64,000 nucleotides of DNA from Dipteronia dyeriana (lineage: Eukaryota; Streptophyta; Magnoliopsida; Sapindales; Sapindaceae). The translations under genes were made by a program, and so were the position numbers. Of this stretch, positions 13,431 to 24,229 are shown one piece after another (within the stretch, counting starts at the first letter, position 1; each line of letters begins with the position of its first letter). The stretch spans positions 48,062,706-48,126,705 of the forward strand of contig CM065299.1 of NCBI GenBank assembly GCA_032871835.1, in the 5' to 3' direction. The notes under the pieces were generated by a model. It was not told where the DNA came from, did no database searches, and saw only the letters and a list, made by a program, of their open reading frames with translations.

Positions 13431-13836
13431 AATAGTGAGATATATCACCTTTTTTATTATGTGTTGTAATGATGTCACCGGTATAATAACTTAAGTTTAA
13501 AATGCACCTATTATGGTGAACTACCCAAACTGCCTATAAACTTTATTCTTTAAAAGACACTGATTTAACTTTTCCTCGTCTCTCCAAAAAGGTTGTCTGA
13601 AAATTGATCTACACTCCTCTCTCTCTCTCTCTCTCCAAAAAAATTGTCTCTCTCCAGATTCTGTAGAAGAAGGTAACAATTATTTTTTATCTTCACTTAT
13701 ATTTTTTTTCCATGCATTTCAGATATTTTGCAAGCATTTGTGTGGTTGAACAATATTTCAATTCCTTATGATATGTAATTTCAGTATTTGTATGAACATG
13801 TATGAACATTTAATCTCTAGGTTACGAGTTTTCTTT
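13431..13836. other. Stretch left of the MULE repeat array
   Basis: A (CT)n run occurs at about 13617-13635. No gene is seen. The outer left terminus of the MULE probably lies here, but its matching right terminus was lost at 20734, so the end cannot be fixed. Confidence 0.35.
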
Positions 13837-14265
13837 TAATAGATCCGAGTTTTTTTATGTGTGACCGAGATTATTTTAAGAAGAATCGAGGTTATTTTAT
13901 ATTGGACTGAGATTTTTTATATTTGGAAAAAAGCACGATCATCCATAGAAAAAGTTCTCGATCCCTTACAAAAAGTCTCGATCATTTACAAAAAGTTCTC
14001 GATCCCTTACAAAAAAGCACGATCCCTTACAAAAATTTCTCAATCCTTTACAAAAAAACTCGACCCCTTAGAAAAAGTTATCAATCCGTTATAAAAAAGC
14101 TCGACCTCTTACAGAAAGTTCTTTATCCCTTTCAAAAAAACTCGATCCGATAAAAAAATGTCGATTGTTGTTAAAATAAGCTCTATCACACACTAAAAAA
14201 AAGATCGATCCCTTAGAAAAAATGCTCGATCCCTTACAAAAAATGCTCGACCCCTTACAGTTAAA
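13837..14265. repeat. Array of ~21-bp CTCGAT repeats upstream of MULE transposase
   Basis: From about 13934, units of the form CTCGATCCCTTACAAAAAGTT recur with period near 21 bp. From 13837 to 13925 the same motif occurs in the opposite orientation (ATCGAG or ACCGAG followed by T-runs). The array ends about 90 bp before the first transposase-related codons. A related array lies at 20150-20734, upstream of the other gene of the element. Subterminal repeats of this type often bind transposase; that role is inferred here. Confidence 0.75.
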
Positions 14266-14350
14266 AAGTATTTTTAATTGTAAATGTAATATTTTATATT
14301 ATTTTGTTAATAATGGTTTGTGATGATGATTTTCACAAGACAATGGATCG

Positions 14351-16651
14351 GTAAGAATAGTTATATCTTACAACGGTCTATGGGAGCAATTACCCGATGG
14401 AAGTCAGGTTTTTAGGTTCTGATAACCAAGAATTGTATGTGTCAAAGAATATGACTTACGAAGAACTTGTATCGATCGTGCAAATCGTTGTGAAGTACGA
14501 TATAAACAAATACATTGCTGATTTACAATCTATATCAATAATTCATAGGACAGCATGTTACACATTTATAAGAAACGACGATGATGTTCAGTTTATGATA
14601 GGGGAAGAAAAGGTGATCCCTCAAGTATGTGTTAGTCTAATTGAGAGGGCAACAGGAGATGTGATAGTTGAAGATATCCCTTCTCATGTAAACACCTAAC
14701 AATTTCGATCGTTTAACAGAAACAACCAGTTGTTCATAGAACGAAGTGGGATCGAAGGGCAACAAAACATGTGTGGTGTCCCACCGGAAGTAACCGACCA
14801 TGCTGATATAGCTGGACCTCAATTCGACGATGTTTTGGTTGTCAAATTATGATGAATGATGGCCAGTACAACCACCAATACAATGAGATGTACAATGACA
14901 TGAACAATGAGCGGAACAATGAACCAAATGTTGGGCCAATTCATGAGGTGGCTAATGAGGTAAATTTTCATCCAGTAGATAATGTAGCGAACAATGAGGA
15001 AGATGAAAAACCTGTCCAAATGGAAAGACGTGCAAGACCTATACACAGATGTAGTTCCAGTGCAACAGATATAGCTTGAACCTCTGAGGTCCGGCCTAAT
15101 GTAACTCTAGCTAATTCTGATAATGCCACAACATGGGTTATTCTAGGAGCAGAATCATACTTGTTCGGTATAGATGGAAGCAGAAACTTGGTAGACGATG
15201 AACCTACAAGCATGATATATAAAGAGTAATTTTTCCTACTAAAAAGAATTTGAAGAGACTGATTGAGCATTTTGCTATGCGGCAAAACTTTGAGTGGAAG
15301 GTGAAAAGGTCCAATAAGATAACATTACATCTGGTTTGTTTGATGGACAACTGTACATGGAAGTTAAGAGCGGTGAGGAGTGATGAAGGGACATACTTCC
15401 AAGTAAGAAGTTTTGTCAACTGAAATAAATATTATGGTGTGTATAATATTAATCTAGGGGGGGTGAATAGATTTAAAACAAATTTACCCAATTTTCGTTA
15501 CATGTCAATATTACGAAAATGCCCCTAGCTAGTTACAATAAAATCACAAGTGTAAAAATACGGAAATATAGACGACACTTGAGATATACGTGGAAACCAT
15601 CCAAATGAAAAAAATCACGGGCTGATGAGTGCGCCAACCTAATCCCGGTATAAGTGAACCTAGTTCATCTTGCTTGTGCTTTAAGCTACCTACTTCCGAA
15701 AGCAATACAAGACTTGAAATATAATCGGTACATGGAAAAGTTACAAAACTTGCACCAGAATGCATATTATGTCAATGCTGCCGGTCCACACAAGTGGTCC
15801 CGTGTACACTGTCCCGACAGAAGGTACATGGTGATGGCAACAAATGTTGCAGAATGCATAAACTAATGCCTAAAATTTGCACGGTAAATGCCTATGTTGA
15901 CTCTAGTATTGTTCATTAGGAATATGCTACAATTTTGGTTTCACGATCGCTATAGAGCTTCACAGTCCATGCGTCATCAGTTGACCTATGCATCACATCT
16001 TGTGATCCTAATACGAGTGGAGAAGTACAAATATATGACCGTAAATCCAATGGACGAGAACATATTGTCATTGAAGCGGTTTGGAAAACAGTGGACTGAT
16101 GACTTAGCCCAGAAGACCTGCACATGCAATAAATTCCAAATGGTCCATTTTCCATGTTCTCACGCACTCGCTGCCGCTAGGTACATTACAAGTTTTAGTG
16201 TATGGTTAATATTACTGAAACATGAATATCATCAATTTCATTATTTTTACAGGGAGCGAAACTTGGATTTCACATCACTATATGCAGACTACTGCAAAAA
16301 ATATACATTTATTGACGCGTACTCGGTTCCCATTATACCTGTTGGACATCCTTCCACCTGGGTTGTGCCATCTGACATCGCTAAGATGGTGGTTTTGAAT
16401 CCAATCTCCAGAAGACAACCAGGACGCTCGATGGCGGGTCGACATGTCTTGTATTCAGAGATGACAACTACACAACCGTGAAGAAGATGTGGACAACCAG
16501 GACATAATTCAAGGAGATGTTCTAACCAACCTTTAATGAATGAAGATCCGAGAAGAGTTGTTCTTAAGGAATACCTCTGTAAGTGTAGCATCTGTCATTC
16601 AGTTAGACACAACAAACAGACGTGCACTAACAGGGACTCCACCGTGGAATG
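14351..16651 (+). pseudogene. MuDR-type transposase, catalytic core lost
   Basis: The N-terminal part (14351-14830) is read in at least two frames. The MULE DNA-binding domain follows at about 15245-15420 (FAMRQNFEWKVKRSN, then CTWKLRA). A fragment of a copia LTR (15430-15653) then replaces the middle, so most or all of the DDE catalytic region is missing. The C-terminal part resumes at 15654 and holds a SWIM zinc finger near 16115-16175 (CTCNKFQMVHFPCSHA). It ends with two zinc knuckles in another frame (16490-16625, CGQPGHNSRRC and CSICHSVRHNKQTC). In an intact protein this gene would bind element ends and cut DNA. Several stops and frameshifts plus the core deletion make it inactive. Confidence 0.8.
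15430..15653 (-). mobile_element. Copia LTR fragment inside the MULE transposase
   Basis: This segment matches the left end of the solo LTR at 26491-28691. Shared parts include the G-run with GGTGAATAG, then TACGTGGAAACC and TCCAAATG, then the ACGGGCTGATGAGTGCGCC/ACGAGCTGATATATGCGCC pair. Only about 220 bp are present and no target duplication is seen, so this is a truncated piece, in the - orientation of the family. Confidence 0.65.
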
Positions 16652-16841
16652 ATTGGAGGCGTTTTGATTAATGACATTTTGATATTTTGTAATCATATGA
16701 CTTGTTCATTAACTTAAATTTAAATTAAACAAGAGTTTCAATTTGTGTTCTACTTGTGATTCCAGACTGTTGAAACGGAAACAAAAAAAATATATTTTAT
16801 TTTTCAATTCAATTGTTTTTGTACAACAAAATTGGTACGTA

Positions 16842-19800
16842 TTAAAAATAAAATACTACAAAAATCGAACCAGGCCGGGAGTTACAAAAATTCTCCACAA
16901 CCATCTTCTCCTGAATGATCCTCATATCGTCCTTCGACCAATCGAAATCCTTTATATCCGCCAATAAGTACTCGATCAATCTCAACGTGTAGGGACCACG
17001 GTTACCCCTATAGTTGGACAAATTAGCATGCGTTAATAAAACAATAGGTTTTCAATAATAAAATCTCAAAGTTAATGAAAAAAAAAGTCTTACGATTGGT
17101 TTTGTTGGGGGATACGTGTTTCGGACACCACGCTGACAGAGAAGAGCTTATTCTTCTTGGTGAACGTCTCACTACCAGCCGGTCACACAGTATGAAACCC
17201 GGCCTGATGTAACATCGAGGGCAACAACCAGTGCTAGGGGGCTACCTGTTGCTTTCGGATAAGCACTGGGACTTTCTATCTCCAAAGGTAAAGTATGCAC
17301 ATCTTCCCAATGGTAAGGTCGACGGTCACCAAGAGCCAATGTTGTCACCTAATGTTCCATGTAACAGAAAGATGTTAGTATATACAAAGACATTTTTATT
17401 TTAAAATTACAAACCAAGTAACACTTACTATGTCAACCTCGTGCCACGGACGGCTTCCACTCGAGGCACCACCACGCACCATCGTAAGGTCCTCATCGAA
17501 CCACAAGAACTTTAGCACATTCCACCGTGCCGTGGTGATATCCCCTCGAGCATCACGAGGCAACATTCCCCCCCGCTGGTGCTCCATGAATGACTGTACA
17601 AACATTTGATGGACAGAAAGTTATTAATGTTTTACAAACTAAATTAAATATGTTAACAAACTAAACTAAACTAAATTAAATACTTATAAAAAAACTGCGT
17701 ATTCAATTTGTTGGTCCTCTGGTTGTACACAGTGGGGAATGCTCCCTGACTCTTCTGATAAATATGGAGGTAAATGTCTATATGCTAGGAATATATACAA
17801 GTTATAAACTTTTAGGAGTGTATCATTACTAAAACATACTTAAAATAGAAAATTGCCTTACGCACGTACCTTATCCTCTAACTTCATGAAGTTGGTCTGG
17901 ATCCGATGAAACCATAGAGCATCAATTGGCTCCAGCACATCTATGTCAAGTCTGTATAAATTTTCCATTAGCTACACAATTAATTTACTTAACAGAAAAA
18001 TACTGGCATCTATATAGATAAAGTTTTACTTACTGTTCCATGTTTATGTTCCTTTTGAAGGCCTTTTAAGCCTTTAACTGGTCACCGTCCACCAGTCAGT
18101 GGGAATAAAAAATGTGGTTCGCAACCTTAGGCACTACCCTCACCCTTTTCGACCGGCAGGGATCTGTGTACGGGATAAGGAATTGCCAACTCTGGCACTG
18201 AATCAATGGGGGAGGTGGAGGGGATGGATGTCACTCAATCGAAGTAGAAGGTGGACAGGATGGCTGGTGCTCCATCGATGGGAGGTCCAAGAGAACTACT
18301 GTACGTGTAATAGGCCCTGTATCCCCTGTTGGCAACTGAGCCTCACTCTCCAGAACTGCCCCCTCCCCTCTCCTTCCTCGGTATGTGGATCCTCCCGATG
18401 TCCACCAGTCCTATTTGTCCCCCCCTGTATACCCATATGTCCTATCTCCCAGACTAAAGTCTAGGTCAGGACCAGAAGGACCATCCCAATATGTATACAT
18501 CCTCGAGCCCTGAAACCCCCCTTGCAATGCCAGTAACTCCCGGTGCTGCTGCTTTCGATCCTTCTCACTCTTTCTGAGTGCTTCACACAACTCGTTGATC
18601 TGATATTCCCATGGGGCCTGAAATCATGTCAATATTGTTAGTACAACAACAATATTGACAACAATAAAAAACAAAACTATAATCTTAACTTACCTTTCCA
18701 TCACGTCCAACACCGACACGGGAATCCCGTCTAGATGTAGCAGGTCTGGGGGTGGTAAACTAAACCCACCTATGCCTCACTCATCGAGGATCCGACTTAC
18801 ATTCCTTACTGTCCATGACCATGCAACCCGCACCTTCCAGGTCAGAAGCCTCCGTCTCACTGGGTCTTTGACCCTTATTCTCCAAGTCAGAACCCTCTGT
18901 CTCATGTCCCCACTAGTGGTAGATTGATCAGGGACCGAAACTGGAAGCTGCAATCTATCCTCCGCTACATATAAGCTCACCCCTCACTTACCCCTACAAA
19001 GTACGGTGCTTCATCTCAGCTGCTGTGGGCATGATTTTCGTCCTCGCAAACATCTGAAATCTTAGTTAGAAGAATGTCATTGTATACTTAGTAACTAATA
19101 TAAAGATTAACAAATTAAAAAAATACTCTAGCATTGAAAATCTTCACCAGCTTCTTCCCTCTCGGTTGTTTGGTCAACTCCCACTGTAAAATATCGGGAG
19201 AAAGGTCTGTATCACTCTGAGCACCGAACTGGAGGCCCAGATCAGGGATCACCTCTAAAGCAAATATCTGTATCAAAGATAAGTACGATAAGAATCCATA
19301 ATTTAGGACATGAAAGAAAAGTACATGTTGTCATTCAGAGTTCTTACCAACAAGGCATGAGATATATTGTAAATGTTGTACGTCTCCACCGTATGTACAT
19401 CAGCGCCCTGTGGTTGTTTGTGTCCCTCACGTCGCCAAGGTAGCACATGCTTGAATGAACAAATGGAATGCCTATACACATGGGCACCCTACAGGAACGC
19501 AACGAAGACAGCAAGGTCCTCCACTAGCCAAAACTTTCAAACTGGAATCTTGAATATCTCGTCCAACCTTATCAGTATCCAGTTCAATATATAGATGAGG
19601 CAGAGCTTCACAATATCGTACACCTGCTGAAACTCTTGGAGGGTGTGAACAACCTTCAAATTCTAGAATGATGCCTCATCGACTCCAGGAATAAACTGCT
19701 GATGTATGCCATTCTCCAATGCTGCATACAGGCTCATGTCTGGTACGACTCTAAAAAGTAATCCGGTGATAAGGCAAAATTCCACCTTCAAAAACCTCAC

Positions 19801-20259
19801 CAAATGGTTCCCTAACAAGAACCGAATCTCATCTATTGGCCCATTATGGTGCAACTCCCGCAACAACAGTCGATGGATAACAACACCCTAAATCTTCATC
19901 CGCTGGTGCATCGACATGAAATGCCCAAAACAGGACGTCATGAACCGAAGCCGGTCCTCAACAACAAAATATTTAGGGACCCAGTTCAGTGTGTCGTCTA
20001 TATGGTCGAGGGCGACAAAATGGTTGTGTCGAGTTAGTTTCCCCTCGTACCAATCTCCCTCTGGAGTTGTACGAAAATCCTTCAACCTATTCCTCATCTG
20101 CAATGTCATAGAATCAATACATAAGTAAACGGGAAAAAGCTCGGTTTCATCAACTAAATTCTTGATTCTTTTACAAAAATCCTCGATCATTTGAAAAATA
20201 TGCTCGATTCTTTCAAATGTACGCTTGATTCTTTCTAAAATAAGCTCGATCATATTCAA
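16842..20259 (-). pseudogene. DUF1985 / Ulp1-like (C48) cysteine protease gene of the MULE
   Basis: Read on -, the 5' part (20130-19600) resembles DUF1985: FGHFMSMHQR, then LLLREL, then VRFLKVEFCLITGLLF, then DIVKLCLIYIL and WLVEDLAVFVAF. The 3' part resembles a Ulp1 catalytic domain: PWHEVDIV near 17435, LALVVALDVTSG near 17240 and GPYTLRLIEYLLADI near 16990. Plant Ulp1-like domains act on SUMO or related modifiers, and DUF1985 is often joined to them in MULE-borne genes. The usual catalytic Cys before GPYTL reads as Arg (CGT, complement of 16998-17000), and stops and frameshifts occur throughout. The first 35 or so residues of the open frame come from the 21-bp repeat array, so the true start may be the Met near 20109. 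Introns are possible but unresolved. Confidence 0.65.
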
Positions 20260-20734
20260 AAAAAGCTCGATTTGGCTACAAATATAACATTTTAACTAAA
20301 CCTATTTATAAAAAAAATGATCGATCCATTGAAAAATATGCTCGATTCATTCTTAAATATACTAGATTTAACTAACCGTAATTTTCAAAAAAAAAAATGC
20401 TCGATCCTTTGAAAAATATGCTCGATTCTTTTAAAAATATTCTCGATTTGGCTACAAATCAAGCATATTTAACTAAACATAATTTAAAAAAAAAATGCTC
20501 GATCATTTGAAAATATGCTCGATTCTTTGAAAATATGCTTGATTCTTTAAAAAATATGCTCGATTCTTTCTAAAATATACTCGATTTAACTAAGCGTAAT
20601 TAAAAAAAAATACACGATCCTTTGAAAAATATGCTCGATTCTTTCAAAAATATGCTCGATTTGGCTACAAATCGAGCACAATTAACTAAACCTAATTTAA
20701 AAAAAAATCGCTCGATCATTTGAAAAATGGCTTG
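20150..20734. repeat. CTCGAT repeat array upstream of the Ulp1-like gene
   Basis: Units such as CTCGATTCTTTCAAAAATATG and CTCGATCCTTTGAAAAATATG recur with a ~21-bp period. They are interrupted by three related longer units (TTTGGCTACAAAT, then TAACTAAACC). The array is truncated at the retrotransposon LTR. Relative to the direction of each neighbouring gene it is inverted with respect to the array at 13934-14265. Confidence 0.8.
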
Positions 20735-21587
20735 GGTAAGAAAGTCAACAACACTTGGTTCGATTATGACCTGTTAAAAAGATAAAGAGAAAGAGAATAC
20801 AATTGATATGTTTATGACAAGAGTATACGTGGTAAAACTCTGGTGACCGGAGAAACATCCATGGGTGGTTGTAAGTACAATCAAGCCAAATCCACTATGA
20901 ATAGAATAATTACACCACTCGATCTCTCTTCCTTATCTTTTTAGTGAATATTTTTTGTTCTCCTTGTTCTCTATCTATCCCCCTTTTACAGTGAGATTAC
21001 GAGTCTATTTATATGTGAATAGAACCTAATCCTTGTTACAAATAAGGAAAGGTGATAGTGTTTGATTGGAACTAGTTGCTTGTTGAAGTCATCTTTGTCT
21101 TCTTTCCTGTTTCTGAGATCTTATGGATCAAGTCTGAATCTTCATGGGATTCTAGGTGCACAGTCCATTTATGATTTATTTCCTTATCGGTGTGTAATCT
21201 TCTAGAAGAGTAGAGTTATTGTTTGATTAGGACTTGTTTCCTGTTTGACGTTTTATCCTTCTGGAAGCTTTTAAATTCTTTCCTCCTCTGATACATGGGA
21301 ATGAAATAAGGATGTTTCCGTGTTAGAGTGTGATACAAGATCCTCTCTTGGCTCATTTATGTGAATCACATATTTCATGACAGTTGCTTTACTAGGGTTT
21401 CTCATGTCGTCCCGAGTAAAGCTGATTGTGCCGAGTATTTGTAATCGGCCTTACTCGGTTGATATGTCCTGGTGATACCACCGATGGCTTTTTTCAGTTG
21501 CCAGTTTGGATTCTTATCTGACAATCTTTTTGAGAGGCTTTTTTATCTGTCACAGACGTGTACATTTAATGAAATATACACATAACA
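20735..21587 (-). repeat. 3' LTR of the Tat element
   Basis: It is collinear with 36048-36721 plus 39162-39336 and with 60311-61018. It ends in CATAACA at 21587, which is TGTTATG at the LTR start on -. The expected other end (TGTTGACGTC) is missing at 20735. The adjoining ATACCCCCTTAAAA at 21588-21601 is the polypurine tract on - (TTTTAAGGGGGTAT). Confidence 0.85.
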
Positions 21588-22280
21588 ATACCCCCTTAAA
21601 ATAATTTTTCCAAGAGAATTCATTTTGACGAAAGTATTTTATATGTTGAATCATCGTCTAGCTTTTTGTTCCTCATTAAAGTGGGAATAAAAATCAACTC
21701 ACAGCATTAATGATGTGTCTTAATGGCAACCATGTATGTGCAATTTGTCTATTCATGCAAAATCTCTATGTTTGTGACGTTTTGAAATTCTAACGGCTTG
21801 ATCTGTTTTCTTCATGACATGTGTCTTTCCATCGTTTGGCATCCCTATTGGAATTTACGAGATACGACCTACTGATTATCTGATACACAACTTATGTCAT
21901 CGAACGCCTCCCTTTTTTCAATCTTCCCGTCTTTCCAAACACTAGGGTTTCATGCTTTAATCATCAAGTGGCATATTTAAATTGATGAAGGCTGTTTCAT
22001 CGCCATCTTTATGAAAATAAAAATCAGGCTTGCTTCTATCTTTCTTCTCTTATGCACAGATCCGTTCTTCGCTCGTCAATGAAGCTTTTTTCCAGTTTCA
22101 TGCATCTGCTTTAAAGGTCAATTTCCATGGATTCTATTACACGACACCATCTTTTTGTTAAGGCCTTTGATGTGTTTGAGCGTGGAGTTACTTATTTATT
22201 CTCGTGTATTTATAAATTATTATGGGAATCACCCCCAGACCAAGCTTATTTCTAAATATTGATGTTTCTGGGCTTTACCC

Positions 22281-23366
22281 TATTGGGATTATGCTCGATA
22301 GCAAGAGTATAGTAATGTATTTGAAAATATTTTCATATTAATGAAATGATTTCTAGTTTAACAAATCTTATAGCATTTTAATTATTATAATTGTCAAAAG
22401 TAAATAATCATTAGGTCAAAAGGCTATGAGAAAAGAAGAATTGTTCATACATCCTGATACGTATGAGGTAGACATAATTCTTTAGTTAGTCTTGAAACAT
22501 TGCTTCTGGATAAGTCAAATGTGTTATGATGAGTCTAAAATCATGAAAGTGTGGTGTCTTTGGGCAAAAGAATCTAGTGCACTAGGTGCACTGAATATGA
22601 TCACAGTGAATTACTTTATCCAATATCGCTAATGGATAAAAGTTTTCACAAGAAGACAATCAGAGAGTCTATCTCAATCCTGAGATAAATGATGGACTTA
22701 CGGTTTCAAGTGTTATCATTTGAGCTATCATCGAGTACGATTATATAGCATATTCTATCCTCGATAGTTTGGTGGTATTCATTTGTTAATTGATAGAGGA
22801 CTTCATTTATCGATATGGACATCGTGGCTCCATTTATTAAATGAGAGTAGAATATCATCATATGGATGTTTTGAGGTATTGGATATTAAATCTTAACGTT
22901 AAGTTTTCAATAATTTCTATTGAAACATGGCTTCTGGATAAGTCAAAATATCCAAGGTCAAAATATGGTCATATGAGTAAATATGGTAACTTGGAGAGCT
23001 ATAGACGGTCTATGAGCTCTTGGCGATTACTGGTATTCTTCACAATGATACAAATTCTCCATTAAGATTGTCTAGGGTATGAATTAGAAATATTAACTTA
23101 TTCTATCTTTAATTAAGAGTTAAATTTTAGTTCTTTAGTGGAATGAACTAAAATTAATAGATCAGACCTATGTGAATCATTTTTTGATTGTGATTAGGTT
23201 GTGTTTATTAGAGCTTAAATTTAGATAGCCTGCCAAGATCTCCAATCCACACGAACTTGCATGGATCATATGATATAATCTACCGGATCAATTTATGGGT
23301 CCATTTAGAATTGTATTAAAGCATGTGGACTTGTTTCTTTTTGTAAGAATGGGTTTAGTTCACCAT
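22281..23366 (+). mobile_element. Copia LTR fragment (5' half) inside the antisense gene
   Basis: It matches the first ~1.16 kb of the LTR at 57511-59945, from TATTGGGATTATGCTCGATAG (canonical TGTTAGGATTATG) to AAGAATGGGTTTAGTTCAC. The end is abrupt, no target duplication is seen, and about 100 bp of the host gene (compare 61725-61805) are missing at the site. Confidence 0.8.
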
Positions 23367-23688
23367 GTGATCAAGGATGGAGAAGCATCAAAGTAATCGC
23401 ACAGTTCGTAAACACGGTTCAAGCGACATTCAGATTGGGAGGCAAGTGGTCAGTGAGAACGATGTTGAAGTAGAACACCATGCCTCTCGGGTTCTCTTTT
23501 CTCTTGATCGCCTTAGTGCATATGATGCTGAACCGAACCGAACGTGGTTCGGGATATGGAGATCAAGAAATATCATGCGCGGTTTAATCTAGATGATTCT
23601 ATCCCGATGATACGTGTTGGTGATAGGGCCGTGTGGAATCCTCCCTCAGGTATGGCTGCAACTTATGGATCCATGTTTAGCTACGGGG

Positions 23689-24229
23689 TAGGGATGGGAA
23701 CGGGTCGGGGTCGGGTTCGGGTGGGTTTTGTAAAATCCAAACCTTCACCAGTGAAAATTTTCTTCACCCACGCTCGCCCTCGAACCTGCATAGGTAAACG
23801 GGTTCACGGGCGGGTTTTAACCCGCGGGTTATTGTTGTACCCATACCCTCACCCGTGAACCCGCGAACCCGCAAACCCGTAAAACAATATGGGTTCACGG
23901 GTGGATACTTCACCCGCGGGATAACCACAAACCAGCAACCCACGAACCTGCGAACCCACGATTTGTCATTTATAAATTTCCACATGTAATCACCTATTTG
24001 ATACTTAATTGAATTAAATTTCAATTTCTAATTCCTTACTTGATACATTACAAAATAATAATAACCATAAAAATAAAACGATAAAAAATAATTCAAATGT
24101 CTATGTATATTTATTAATAAGTATTTAATTTAAACGGGTTCGCGGGTTTTAAATTCACCATCCACACCCGACCCTATAGGGTCGGGTTCGGGCGGGTGCC
24201 CCCAAGTGCGGGTCAAATTGCCTTCTCTA
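23689..24229. mobile_element. Short hAT-like non-autonomous element with target duplication
   Basis: A 541-bp segment runs from TAGGGATGGGAACGGGTCGG to CAAATTGCCTTCTCTA, with imperfect 12-bp inverted ends (9 of 12). GCTACGGGG stands directly before it (23680-23688) and directly after it (24230-24238). The paralogous gene at 62065 reads straight through as GCTGCGGTGTGAC, which is the empty site. The ends are rich in CGGGT/ACCCG. There is no coding region. Confidence 0.85.

Larger units (their letters stand above)
13837..20734. mobile_element. Two-gene Mutator-like element (KI-MULE type), right end missing
   Basis: A MuDR-type transposase on + and a DUF1985/Ulp1-like gene on - are convergent, and both are flanked by related CTCGAT arrays. 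Plant MULEs carrying Ulp1-like protease genes are known (KI-MULEs). The convergent two-gene layout also recalls mudrA/mudrB of maize MuDR. The right terminus has been cut off where the Tat LTR begins (20735), and that LTR itself lacks its outer ~25 bp, so the junction involved a deletion. Both genes are broken. Confidence 0.65.

Noticed and set aside
13861..14153. Two overlapping frames of about 77 codons on +
   Set aside because: Both are translations of the 21-bp CTCGAT array. They have no start context and no known domain.
18099..18927. Plus-strand frames of 90-121 codons
   Set aside because: They lie antisense to the linker of the minus-strand DUF1985/Ulp1-like gene and show no domain.
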